Counted from the stretch's first letter, positions 8,972 to 19,331 are shown. The stretch is 23,689 nucleotides of DNA from Larix sibirica (GCA_004151065.3 NWUY0300001316.1:9626-33314); one strand, 5' to 3'. The notes: generated by a model not told the origin, from the letters alone. Numbers and translations are program-made.

Positions 8972-10339
8972 GTGTAGTCTTCAAATGTAACTATGACGTG
9001 GGAATCCAACCTTTCCATTGTTTGCATTATATCTGGTAACTATCTTTCCTATGGTTTATAGTGACAAACTCAAGCTTAGCATTGAATCTTATTCTTTGCA
9101 CTTTCCATTTGATACGTAACATGTACTTTGTCATGTTTTGAACATAAACATTGAAATATAGATTTGTATTTGATAAGTTTCAATGGGCTTTAAACTATTC
9201 ACCATGCACTTATCATTTGTTGGATTTTCCCAATTTTGTTTAACATTATCCACCTATTCGGAAAAATACATTAATATGGGTTATGAATTGAGTTTTTAGA
9301 CATCATTATGGTTCTTGTTTGGATTAGGTTTGCTTATTCTTAACAAGATAACAACTCACTATTTTTATGGTTGGATTTTCCTCCTTGGTTATGCATAGCA
9401 TTGTTGTTAGAGTAATGCATTCATGCGTATGCTTGTAGATTTATATTAGATCCATTTCATTTACATCAACCCTATTTTGAACTTACCATGCACTATTCCT
9501 TTGTCATATATTCTATCTATTTCACTAAATAAAATGTAGTTAATGCATGATGAAATAAATGTGGCCTTTGACGCATTTCATGTCATTCTTTTACTGGCAT
9601 TCATAATTTATTATTGCAAGATCAATTGTATATTTGTATGGGAGCTCTACTTATATTTGTTTGATACACACAACTCTTGTAATAACCTCAATCTACCCAT
9701 AAACTTATAGAAGATATATATGTTATTCAATTTCCAATTCATAATTTATTTGTTATTCATAGTTCAACTCATACTTGACTTGTATACATCACTAATCCTA
9801 ACATTGTTATACCTAATTTGTGTTTACATATTTAGTAACCAATGATGTTGTACCTCTCTTATCTTGCCAGTATTTATCACAAATGCAATAAAATATTCAT
9901 CAGTCACATACAAAAAAAGAGTTTAGCACATACTAGCATGACTTCCCCTTCATTCTCCCACTTTCACTTCCTTCATTAATCCTCGCCAGCATTCCTCATG
10001 TTTGAGTACAATTTATATGCAACGTTCTGAATTGCATTGCATTGTTTTTTCTTGCGTAATTTGATTAGTGTTTTGTTCCTTCTCAGTTACAATAATGGAT
10101 GGAGTGATACGGCTGACTTCTTCACCCTATGCTTGCATTATATTATTGTTTGATAAATGAGTTTCCAGGACCAAGGATCCCATGGCCAAAGAAGAGGCCA
10201 TGAACACATAGATGATAACATATGGATAGGTGGGAAAAGAAAGATAATTTAATCTTCTCCCCATTTCAATGTGGACATTGATGATTTTGCAAAGTTAGCT
10301 TAGACCACCCATTTGTACCTAGGAGATAATCTCAATGTG
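8972..10339. other. AT-rich intergenic stretch, nothing recognised
   Basis: No coding or repeat family was recognised. A small inverted repeat, CATGGCC-8 nt-GGCCATG, sits at 10181-10202 just before the Copia relic. The last 150 bases could belong to the Copia polyprotein, but I see no motif to show it. Confidence 0.5.
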
Positions 10340-11523
10340 AAAACTCCCATATTTCCATTCAAGGATATGTTTTTTGAGAAATTCAAAGAGTTTAGGACAT
10401 TGAATGAGAAGCAATTTGGTCAACATTTAAATGCTTGAGGTATGATAATGGAGAAGAATACTAGAGAAATGCCTCTAACAAGTACCTATCTCAAAATGGT
10501 ATCTCATGGCAATGAACAATGCACGCACACACATTAGCATAATGGTGTTGTTGAGAGGAAGAACAAAATTTTGATTAAGATGGGTAAATGTATGCTTCAA
10601 ACAAAGGGAATATCAGTTAGTTTTTAGGCAAGGATTATTTCTTACTAAGTTGTGTTTTGAATAGGGTTCCTACCATAACAATATGGGATGCCACTCCTCT
10701 TAATAAATGGAATGGAAGGAAATCATCGATTGGAGATGTTAGAATCTTTGGATGCATAGCTTGGGCACTTATTCAGGATGATAGGTAGAAGAAGTTGGAA
10801 CTCAAGATTTTAGTGAATTTCTTCATGGTCGGTTACTCTAAAGAGTCGTTGAAAGCATATCCACTATATGATACAATGAAATAGGGAGTGATATATCAAC
10901 AAGATGTTATCTTTGATCAGTAGACTTTAGGCATTGGTCTACTAACATCTTATTTTGGTATTTTAGGTCATAATTTAATGGAAACACTACAAATTTTTTA
11001 ATTGACTATCCCGACTTCTAAACATATCTCTATTGTTGAATCGACTACAAGTCGAATTGTTGGCACTGAATCAACTAATAGTAGGATTGAGTATGTTCAT
11101 GATGAATGTGTTGCAAGGACTTCATTTATAAAGGAAATTTGTTATCCCAGTGGGGTAACAAATACCATTGAGGTTGCTAACAATGATGTGGGGGATTTTA
11201 GGAAGACTCATGGACAATAACCATAACTCAATGTTGCACTCATGGCACATGTGTTGGAGACATGTGATTCTAAGAAATGCAAATGCACATGATAGCCCTG
11301 AATAGGAAAATGCAACCGACAAAGCCAATAATTCCTTGTTGGAGAAAAGGACTTGGGGATTGGTTCCTTATCGACGAGGAAATGATGTGGTAAAATCCAA
11401 GTGAGTCTATAAGACCAAGTTTACATTTGATAATAATGTTGAAATATACAAGGGTTCACTGGTGGCAAAGGGTTTTCTCAACCAAAAGATATCAACTACA
11501 GATAAACATTTACTCGTATAGTT
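10340..11523 (+). pseudogene. Ty1/copia integrase to reverse transcriptase relic, part 1
   Basis: Read on the plus strand with several stops and frameshifts, this follows the Copia pol order. An integrase-core remnant (KEFRTLNEKQFGQH, then SDNG decayed to YDNGE) is followed by HNGVVERKN at 10538-10564, matching the conserved integrase C-terminal motif (QNGVAERKN type). GRKSSIGDVRIFGCIAWA follows, then VGYSKES at 10828-10848. A Ser/Thr-rich linker (about 11002-11220) comes next. The RT start shows WGLVPYRRG, a VYKTKF motif with its Trp codon turned to TGA (11402-11404) and LVAKGF at 11459-11476. The polyprotein is dead; no gag or protease was recognised upstream. The family assignment is firm, the boundaries are approximate. 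Confidence 0.85.
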
Positions 11524-11847
11524 TATCTCGACATCTTGTCACTGCCCCTTCCCTGTGGCAACTGACAAGGACTGACAAACTAGGAAGGATTGACTATCAG
11601 CTATGACTGGTGCTTATGCTATGTCTAGTGATCTTTCCTCGAAAAGTTAATTAACGTATGTAATGCATCATCATTCCTTCAATCCATTTGAGGTAGGAAC
11701 AATAGTTTCGTAGATGTGTAAGTTATGTTATGTGGGCCTTCTTCTATCCCGGTATATGTGGGCAATCAATCACTATTCGGGCAAGAATAACGCACATTCC
11801 TGATTGGCACTACCCCCTTTCTCAGATAAACATTTACTCGTATAGTT
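11499..11847 (+). repeat. 25-bp direct repeat bracketing a 299-bp segment inside the RT relic
   Basis: The same 25 bases occur at 11499-11523 and 11823-11847. Both encode the RT motif TFTRIV in the right frame. The 299 bases between (11524-11822) do not read as Copia beyond the first few codons, and they have no clear terminal inverted repeats, A-tail or tRNA head. A 25-bp target duplication is longer than usual for plant transposons, so break repair with filler DNA or template switching is as likely as transposition. Confidence 0.8.
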
Positions 11848-12092
11848 CAGATGAATTATGTTCAAATTCTTCTGGTTTTTCGTGCTAATTTTGATTGAGA
11901 AATACAGAAAAACACTTTTTTTGATATGAGGTAGAAATCTATATGGAGCAGCCACCTAGTTTTGTTTAACAATGTTAACTTGAACTTTGGCTTTGGAATA
12001 GTAGGTTGTAGCATATTCATGGTTGAACCCCAATCTCGTGGCCAATGTTGTCAACATCTCATTTTGAAAATGGGGAGAACTTGTTTCTTTTG
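11824..12092 (+). pseudogene. Ty1/copia RT relic, part 2, and possible polyprotein end
   Basis: After the second copy of the 25-bp repeat, RT reading resumes: an MNYVQILLVFRANFD stretch, a stop, then the conserved EIYMEQPPSFV at 11934-11966 with a TAA in place of the next codon. Most of the palm domain and all of RNase H are missing. Sequence at about 11975-12090 could be the C-terminal end of the polyprotein (LALE..., ISF-KWGE just before the end), followed by a purine-rich GAAAATGGGGAGAA at about 12066-12080 like a polypurine tract. The RT part is firm; the terminal part is inference. Confidence 0.75.
12066..12080 (+). other. Polypurine-tract-like run
   Basis: GAAAATGGGGAGAA followed by CTTGTTTC is what one expects just before a 3' LTR starting with TG in Copia elements. 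It lies downstream of the RT relic in the right orientation. Without the LTR ends this stays a suggestion. Confidence 0.3.
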
Positions 12093-12149
12093 GCACATAG
12101 AAGCAAACAAAATCCTCTGAAATACAACGTAGGCTTATAAAATAGCATG

Positions 12150-12879
12150 GCAGTGGCCACTAGCAACGTGTCATTGCGTGAGCGTATTTAGAGGTGTTAT
12201 GGATACACCTACCCAACTACCTAGATATGGATTATGCATGGCCGTCCACTTAGTATGGATGGGCCCCTACTTATCTGATTGGATTTTCTACACATTAATA
12301 ATAGTTATGATATGCGAATCATGAAGGCATGCGTGCAGACTCAGATTTATTTGTTCGCCAGTAGAAAGCTGAGATCAGATTTTGGGGCACAACACTAAAT
12401 TGGCATTTAGGAAACGCCGCCCCAGGTAGAGGTCACAATATATATAATAATAAATAGATAATAATGGACCGATGATGTGGACTCATATTTCTTCTCCGTC
12501 AATCCAGAAGGAATAGATAGGGATGAAAGCGTAGACCAAATTTTTTTTTAAACGTGACGTGGCCTCAGAGAATGTGGAATACAATTTTATATTCTAATGG
12601 GATTGGATTCTCTCATGACATGAGCTGTCTCTCTGTCGCTTTCAGCGATAATCACGGGGCTTTTTCGTTGACGCGTCATAATCAGCCTCGGGAGCTGAGC
12701 CACATCTTGGAGGTCACGGGCCCTCCTGCCAAGTCTCTGACTGTCCGTGGCTACACACGGACTTAACAGGTGGCCCTCATGCGGCTACGACGACGCTGTG
12801 AAGTGAAGTCGTTAAGTCTGCCGGAGTCTTCCCAGTTCCGACAATGACGTAGTAAATATGGCAACGTTGCATGTTTCTG
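12150..12879. promoter_or_regulatory. Block B: promoter-like GC-rich region, diverged copy of block A
   Basis: Similarity to block A starts near CTTATCT at about 12270 and runs to the N gap. It shares GTGACGTGGC (12554-12563), the GGCTTTTT...GTTGAC W-box segment (about 12658-12671), CATAATCA...CTCGGGA (ending 12693) and ACAGGTGGCCC. It lacks the MITE and the 250-bp exon-like segment present in A. An inverted repeat GTCCGTG-6 nt-CACGGAC is at 12743-12762. Two readings fit: a 3' LTR of the Copia element just upstream, or a copy of a gene-upstream region whose gene is beyond the gap. The chance ORF at 12554 has no support. Confidence 0.55.
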
Positions 12880-13428
12880 NNNNNNNNNNNNNNNNNNNNN
12901 NNNNNNNNNNNNNNNNNNNNNNNNNNNNNNNNNNNNNNNNNNNNNNNNNNNNNNNNNNNNNNNNNNNNNNNNNNNNNNNNNNNNNNNNNNNNNNNNNNNN
13001 NNNNNNNNNNNNNNNNNNNNNNNNNNNNNNNNNNNNNNNNNNNNNNNNNNNNNNNNNNNNNNNNNNNNNNNNNNNNNNNNNNNNNNNNNNNNNNNNNNNN
13101 NNNNNNNNNNNNNNNNNNNNNNNNNNNNNNNNNNNNNNNNNNNNNNNNNNNNNNNNNNNNNNNNNNNNNNNNNNNNNNNNNNNNNNNNNNNNNNNNNNNN
13201 NNNNNNNNNNNNNNNNNNNNNNNNNNNNNNNNNNNNNNNNNNNNNNNNNNNNNNNNNNNNNNNNNNNNNNNNNNNNNNNNNNNNNNNNNNNNNNNNNNNN
13301 NNNNNNNNNNNNNNNNNNNNNNNNNNNNNNNNNNNNNNNNNNNNNNNNNNNNNNNNNNNNNNNNNNNNNNNNNNNNNNNNNNNNNNNNNNNNNNNNNNNN
13401 NNNNNNNNNNNNNNNNNNNNNNNNNNNN
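12880..13428. other. Assembly gap, 549 N
   Basis: Unknown sequence. Frames that appear to span it are meaningless. It removes the right end of block B. Confidence 1.
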
Positions 13429-13939
13429 TTTTTTTTATAATTGTTTATTTTGAATTTGTAAAGATTGCCATAAAATAAATCTTAAGAATACATTTGTTTC
13501 ATCAATCTAGGAAAAGGACCCTTCCTCGTCTACCCCAAATTGTAAAACATAAACATTTATATAATTATTTCAAGATACCAAATTTAAAGTATATTTTATT
13601 ATTTAGGAAATATGTTTTTAATAATAAATTTGATATATGAAAAGACAAGTTGAAGTCATCATACATCTAATAAATCATTATCTTAATTGGAAAAATACAA
13701 ATTATTGTACGTCAAAAGAGTTTGACTATCTATAAATTAGTATATATCCTGCCTTAGGGAATAATAATAATAAGACATCATCAACTTTTATTATGTTAAC
13801 TAGTGATTACAATAATAACATTTATTTTTAACTTTTCTCTATTTAGTTTTTTTTAATGTTTTATCATTCTCTTTTTTAACTTTTTTTTAATAGTAGGGAT
13901 TCAATATAATCAACGTTGATTATGTTTTCTAAGCAAATG
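13429..13939. other. Very AT-rich stretch, nothing recognised
   Basis: Long T and A runs, including T runs near 13848 and 13880 and short (ATA/TAA) repeats near 13765. No frame of interest on either strand. Confidence 0.6.
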
Positions 13940-14110
13940 GGTTTAGTGTAGATAATTGAGAGAAGGAGAATTACCTAGGTCCAATTCACATTTGTGACAC
14001 GTTCACTCTTTGTGAGTTGCATTTTTATAAGGACCAACAAAATACCAACAATCTCACCCTCACTTATGGGTTTGTGGGTGAGACGAATTGTATTTGGAGG
14101 AAAATAAAAA
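13940..14110 (+). mobile_element. Diverged SINE copy (same family as 19345-19563)
   Basis: The body shares CATTTGTGACACGTTCACTCTTTGTGAG with the related stretch at 19414-19443, and the block CTCACTTATGGGTTTGTG (about 14059-14077) with 19514-19532. The head (GATAATTGAGAGAAGGAGAA then AGGTCCAATTCAC) keeps a weak A-box and B-box layout. The 3' end is A-rich (GGAGGAAAATAAAAAG). I found no clean target duplication. The second, better copy confirms that this is a repeat family rather than chance. Confidence 0.65.
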
Positions 14111-14801
14111 GAATGGATGATTGCCTTTCTCCTTTTAGCTTGTCAAGTTGCCTGTTTCTTTACCTAAGTATTTATCATTGATTGTTTTGTATTTGTACAC
14201 AGAAGAAAAATATCTTCCCCCCACGTCATTGTTGTCAATGCAAAATAATTGCAAATAAATGAACTATGTAATCAAAATGTTGTCGGGTACAAAATAATAG
14301 AAAGATGTACTCAAATTATAGTTAGTCCTTAGTATTGCCTATCCTATTCCAAAGTTCTTTCAACATCAAATAATATCAATCTTTTTAACTCAAATGCATG
14401 TGCAAAGAATGTTGAGATGACAACACCCATTCCTTTGTCCAAATCTCCCACCTCCTTATAGCTAGAGAAACGCATTCTTGATTGTCATCACAATGACACT
14501 CACATCTATGGATTGACCTTCACATATCTGAGTGTTCACAAAGGGAAAACTCATTTTGGTCCCATGTGAATTCTCTATTTGCTCCACTGAAAACCTTTCC
14601 AAACTAACCTTATGATCGACTTCCCTAAGAACAAAAACATTTCATGGATATGCACAAACCAGAGAGAACATCTTGAATAACCAAACAAGCTTCATGTGCA
14701 AGCAATATTCCAATGGTGATGCATGGATTATAGAGGACGACTTGAGAACCCATTGAGAATTCCAAGAAAAAAAATCACCAAGCTCAAAACATCAAGCGAA
14801 G
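14111..14801. other. Unclassified intergenic stretch
   Basis: Moderately AT-rich. No sustained frame, terminal repeats or tRNA-like structure was seen. It could be the body of an old retroelement, but no motif shows this. Confidence 0.5.
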
Positions 14802-15045
14802 AACACTAAGCAAAATCCTTCGAAGAACCCACATATAGAATTCCCCTCAAGATTTCATAGTGGAATGATCTAGATGGAAAAAGGGATAATATCGTTGAAC
14901 CATGGCGGAGGCCAAAAACACCAAGCATGAAACACCAAGCAAAACCATTGGAGAACCCACAAAGAATTCCTCTCAAGAATTCACAACATAATGATTTAGA
15001 TGAATGATAGGATAATGCCCTTGAACCACATGGGAGGGACATTAA
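14802..15045. repeat. Diverged tandem duplication, about 129 bp
   Basis: AACACTAAGCAAAA at 14802 recurs as AACACCAAGCAAAA at 14931. The following GAACCCACA...GAATTCC, CTCAAGA, AATGAT, GGATAAT and TTGAACCA words recur in the same order. The minus-strand frame at 14806-15042 is a by-product of the repeat. Confidence 0.75.
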
Positions 15046-15059
15046 GCCACATGCAATAG

Positions 15060-15352
15060 TCTATCCCATCCAAACCCCCTTCATAATGAATGCAATGTAG
15101 AGAGGTGGGTATGAGACACGATCAAGGATCTTACCATTAGGTTGGAAATGCATGCAAATTTGGTTGTGACACTTGTCTAGTTGATGTGTGAGTTCATGAA
15201 ATTGATTTGGGTTTGAAACTTAGGGTAGGTGGCTTGGCACCAAGGAACCCCCTCTTTTTCGTACCATGCCAAAAGGAATATTGAAAACTTTATTGGCCAT
15301 TTCATTCATTATTGAATTCAACCCTTAGAGGGTGTGAAAAAAATTTATTGAC
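15060..15352. other. Unclassified intergenic stretch
   Basis: Nothing recognised on either strand; short frames only. Confidence 0.5.
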
Positions 15353-15420
15353 TCAAAGCTATCGAGTTGGTTTAGAACTCATGATATAAGTCTTTTAAGC
15401 TAAGGTTCATGAGGAAGGGA
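15353..15420 (+). mobile_element. Possible tRNA-like SINE head, weak
   Basis: AGCTATCGAGTTGGTTTAGAAC at about 15358-15379 resembles a tRNA A-box region (TAGCTCAGTTGGTTAGA). AAGGTTCATGAGG at about 15402-15414 sits where a B box would be but departs from the GGTTCRANNCC consensus. It shares AGTTGGTTTAG with the SINE head at 16796-16807. No tail or target duplication was found. Confidence 0.3.
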
Positions 15421-16126
15421 TTTGACAACCAAGTGGCAAATGATTATCATTAAATTCCCTAACACCATGATCTTCTCTAGTTGCATTTGCTTGACCATCA
15501 ATATTCCTTACCACAAAGTGAGAGCTTCAACTCAATTGTTTGATATCTCGCTTATTCCCAAGCATAGGGAGATTATAGATTTCCATTGGGGTCTAGGATA
15601 AAACCACCTCACCCCCGCACCTGTTGTCCCTAGTGTTTTGGTCTATTCTAAGACTATAAAAAACTAGGAATTGAAAAGAATGAGTTTTAATCAAGATGAA
15701 ATAGTAAATCTCTAGGAAAAAATGGACTAGCTTAAAACTTTGAAGCACCATAATTAAAAAACAAAATTAGAAACAACATATTATAGTATTTTGGAAGTTA
15801 AATTTCTATTTAGATTCTAATTCACGATCGTCTTGGTAGTTGCTTGGTCGCAAGGAGAGGAGAATCCTTCCAAGGCTTCTAATAGTATTTGTCCAAAGCC
15901 ATGTCAACTTTGGTTACATGACAAATAAATTTTTATTTAAGATTAATGAAATTAAATGAAATAGAAAATAATGTTCTATTTAATTTATTACATCGAGAGT
16001 AGTAAGGTGCTTTACAATTGAGTATGGGGAGATGTTGTAACGATGTAACTAATGTTACTAAAAATAAAATAAAAAATAATTAAAAAAATTAGACGTTGGC
16101 TTAAACAAAAAAATTAACATGGGTAA
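15421..16126. other. Unclassified, AT-rich stretch
   Basis: No gene or repeat recognised. The end (16055-16120) is A-rich with several AAAAATAA runs, immediately before the foldback element. Confidence 0.5.
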
Positions 16127-16515
16127 TCGGATTTGCCAAACACCAAGAGGGAATAAATTTATTGAGGTGTAAATTTTGGGTGTAAGCTAAAGTCTAGACG
16201 ATTTGCACCTATTATCCAACGAATTTTCCAGTCAAAATATGGCGAAAATGGTTGAAATGACAGTTTTTAGTTGTTGGAATTGCACAATCGGGGTGCCCCA
16301 AAGGTAATCGAGGGTGTTGAATCCATTTCTACAATCAAAACTGCAATTTCAACCACAAATCGTGTCGTCGGATTCCAACCAAACTTGCTGGAGAAAGTGC
16401 AAATCGTCTAGACTTTAGCTCACTCCTAAATTTTGTGTTAAATTTTTTACAAATCAAGAAAAAAAAATACACTCAAGAAATTTAATCCCTCTTGATATTT
16501 GGTATATCCGGATTT
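16127..16515. mobile_element. Foldback MITE, about 373 bp, with 8-bp near-perfect flanking repeat
   Basis: The element 16135-16507 folds back on itself. The left end GCCAAACACCAAGAGGGA pairs with the right end (minus strand ACCAAATATCAAGAGGGA). An internal stretch AGCTAAAGTCTAGACGATTT at about 16186-16207 has an exact inverted partner at about 16400-16422. Further matches (GGTTGAAAT, CAGTTTT) run almost to the centre near 16290-16310. The right arm has an extra A/T-rich insert near 16445-16470. Flanks are TCGGATTT (16127-16134) and CCGGATTT (16508-16515), one mismatch in eight, which would suit an hAT-like element. No transposase is encoded. Confidence 0.75.
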
Positions 16516-16562
16516 AGGATGAATATATGCTAATATATATACATATCAGATTTGATAGATCA
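16516..16562 (+). repeat. Diverged direct repeat, left copy
   Basis: This stretch (ATATATGCTAATATATATACATATCAGATTTGA region) recurs in similar form at 16819-16868, on the other side of the SINE. It is too diverged and long to be a target duplication. Confidence 0.55.
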
Positions 16563-16589
16563 AAATTTAAAATAAATCTATGCTAGAAC

Positions 16590-16815
16590 TTTTTTTTTCG
16601 AACTAGGCTAAACCTAGTCCGGCATTAGTGTTGGATGACAGAATGATCTACCCACAAATAGGATGCTTCCACTAGGTTTATACGAGGCTCGGTGGAGCCT
16701 AGACACCCCTTGAGGAAGTGAAATTCCCCCCACATGTGGTTGCCACCCTCAACCCCTCCCCCGATTTTTGAACCCAATACTTGATGGAGACTAAACCAAC
16801 TGAGCTAAACCTCAT
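16590..16815 (-). mobile_element. tRNA-derived SINE, minus strand, about 226 bp
   Basis: On the minus strand the element opens with a tRNA-like head: A box TAGCTCAGTTGG (plus 16796-16807) and B box GGGTTCAAAAATC (plus 16763-16775), spaced as in a pol III promoter. A unique body follows, then a small stem-loop ACTAGG-5 nt-CCTAGT (plus 16602-16618) and a terminal run of A (plus strand T run at 16590-16598). This is the full layout of a plant SINE. A clear target duplication was not found. It differs in body sequence from the 19345-19563 family, so it is a second SINE type. Confidence 0.8.
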
Positions 16816-16818
16816 GAG

Positions 16819-16868
16819 TAAGATAATTATATGATAATATGTATACATCTCAAATTTGAATTATGATC
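16819..16868 (+). repeat. Diverged direct repeat, right copy
   Basis: Counterpart of 16516-16562; shares the order TATATG-TAATAT-TATACAT-TC-A-ATTTGA with it. Confidence 0.55.
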
Positions 16869-17170
16869 ATGAAAGTAAAAAATCACCATTTTTGAAGTAT
16901 AGATGACAAGCATATATAATTCCATGTTGACACATCATGGATCTTCCTTACCTTCCATCGTTCACGTGACAACCTATAGATTTCCCATTTAGTTGATGGC
17001 ATTGTGCCAATTTTTATGCTTCAAATTCGACATCATGTATTTACATCAGATGAAGACATTAACATCCGTAGGGTGTTGTGCTTGTATCATTCAAGTCTTG
17101 TCACCTTCAAGGAAAATTTAAAGAATTGTTTGAGCGCTCTGGATTAATTTAATCGAAAGTTGAAAGTGAT
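16869..17170. other. Unclassified stretch
   Basis: No gene or repeat recognised. Confidence 0.5.
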
Positions 17171-17220
17171 GCCATAAAAGATGAATAGTTCCTCTGCCAT
17201 AAAAGATAAATAGTTCCTCT
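17171..17220 (+). repeat. 25-bp tandem duplication
   Basis: Two adjacent 25-base units starting GCCATAAAAGAT differ at one position (G/A). Confidence 0.95.
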
Positions 17221-17250
17221 CAACCACCTTGTGTTTGATTTTAGATCGAA

Positions 17251-17468
17251 ATTAGGATTGGAAGTGAGGGATAGGAATGTGTTAACTAATTAATGGAAGC
17301 ACTTTAAAATTGTTAGGTTAAAGATGGGTTAAGTCCAACCTAGAGCATAGGGAAGCCAATTCAAACTTAGGATTATAAATGAGGGATATGAAAGAGTTAA
17401 CCAACATGTTATGAGAGCACTTTAGAAGTGTTTGGATAAAGATGGGTTAAGTCCAACTCGAAGCCTAT
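17251..17468 (+). repeat. Diverged tandem duplication, 115-bp offset
   Basis: TTAGGATT...GAGGGATA at 17252 recurs at 17367, and AAAGATGGGTTAAGTCCAAC occurs in both units. The units differ by scattered substitutions. Confidence 0.85.
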
Positions 17469-17602
17469 TTTTTTTTATCCAAATTCTTGTTATAATTTAG
17501 GTTCATCAATGATGAATGTGACAATTTGTGTATTATTTTTAAAATGTTGTATATGATTATGTTCAATTCATTTAGATTAATCTAGGGTTTTTATGTTCAT
17601 TT

Positions 17603-17678
17603 ATGTTTGAATCTAAGTCTTAATCATTATAAGCTAATTGATGTTTGAAGCTAAGTCTTAATCACTATAAATTAAACT
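17603..17678 (+). repeat. 38-bp tandem duplication
   Basis: ATGTTTGAATCTAAGTCTTA at 17603 recurs at 17641 as ATGTTTGAAGCTAAGTCTTA, with the match continuing through AATCA-TATAA. Confidence 0.9.
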
Positions 17679-18477
17679 TATTATCATGATTGATTTGGTT
17701 GCAACATGAGTATGCTTGCATTATATAAATCAACTTTAACACCCATTTATATTAAGAGTTTAGGCGTATAAAATGATCTATAATGGCTAAGAAACCTTGA
17801 TTGTCTTGTATTTCATTGCAACCATTTTTTTTAAACAATTTGAAAGTATGTTCGATGTTCAATATAGCATTTAACTTACATTTTTTTCACAACCAAGTAT
17901 GGAGAAATTGACATTGTCTCAACATTGAGGTCATGAACTACATGCCATTGTAGCTCATGCCTCTAGTGCCCATGGAGATGCCATCGCTAATACCCATAGC
18001 ACTGAAACACATGCTCACCCTCCGTGCTTCTCTTATGCCCTCCTTGATAATCCCTCTAGCTAAAGAAAATGCATGTTGAAATGGACAATAAACCCACCTA
18101 TGGCTTACTCACGTCTTGCTCGAAAAACCCCACACCATAGAGAATGGCTTGCAAAGGCTCATTGCAACTTGTTTGGGGTGACTATTATTGTACTTATTCA
18201 TCTTGAACCTTGAACCCACATTCTCTAAAGTGGTTGGAGGCATCTTCAACCAAATAATAAATGAGGAGGACGAAGGAGCATCAAGGAAATTACAAAGGCA
18301 ATTCCATGTAGTTTTATTTAGATTGGCTTTTAGCTTGGTGAGGAGTACATATCACTATCCATAATAATGTAGAGGGGATATCAAATCAAATGGGATTCCA
18401 ATGTAGGATATGTTCATGGACTTTTTATTTGTTGAAGTTTGAATGTTAGAGGAAAGTTGAGAAGTCTCGACCGGAGG
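17679..18477. other. Unclassified stretch
   Basis: The part at 17930-18120 is less AT-rich and reads like old coding sequence, but no frame stays open and I recognise no family. Confidence 0.45.
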
Positions 18478-18640
18478 CTTTCCCTTATGCTAAAGTGGAG
18501 CACTGGTACACCTATACTAAAGTGGAGCACCAATGTATTTTTGGGTTGCTTACACTCCAGTGTGCATTATTTTAGAAGCACCAATGCACCTTAATGCAGA
18601 ACATCAACGCGATTAAGCCAAAGTGAATCACCATTGTCTT
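18478..18640. repeat. Degenerate short tandem repeat
   Basis: Variants of CTAAAGTGGAGCACCAATG recur at about 18489, 18518, 18570 (AGAAGCACCAATGCACC) and 18619 (CAAAGTGAATCACCATTG). Spacing is irregular, roughly 30-50 bases. Confidence 0.6.
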
Positions 18641-19331
18641 CTTGGCATGTTGTCAATTTGATTTGTAGGTGGTCATGAAGCAATATTATTCTTTTGTACT
18701 AATCACAATGTTGTGCCTATGCCAAATGGGTACACTATGACCCGATTTCCACAAAAACCTTTATTCACAACATCCACAAAAAAGGAACTTTATAAATAAA
18801 TTTTGTAGAAATCTCTATTAATGGGTGGTTTCCTTGTAGTAATAGGCCCCATTCAATGTAATTATAATATTTATAGGTGACATGTAAATATATTATTTAT
18901 GGGTGAGGTTGTTGATACTAGGGTAGCTCTACATTAATTTTGGCCAATATCACTCACAAGGATATATGAGTAAACAAACCAATATAAACAACCCTATTTA
19001 GCAATGATGGATGAACTCAATTAAAGGCTACACCAATAAATGTTACAAGGATCAAGAAGGAACTAATACCCCATTTATTAGTAACCACAACTAGAAAATC
19101 CTATCCAAGGGAGTATCATGCCCATTAGGAACTGAAGTTGGGTCTTCATCATAACAATCACTCCAAGATGCCACTAGACTATTGCTTTCAATTACACACA
19201 AAAATTAAAGATTTAGTACTAATGTTTGTATAAGGGTGAATGCATAATGATTTTAATAAATCCAATGAAAGAATCATCATATAATAATGGATAAAACCAT
19301 AACACATAAACTTGTTTATGGGTACAAAAAG
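18641..19331. other. Unclassified stretch
   Basis: No gene, repeat or terminal structure recognised. Confidence 0.5.

Noticed and set aside
12858-13478. 206- and 189-codon ORFs across the gap
   Set aside because: They consist almost entirely of unknown bases.
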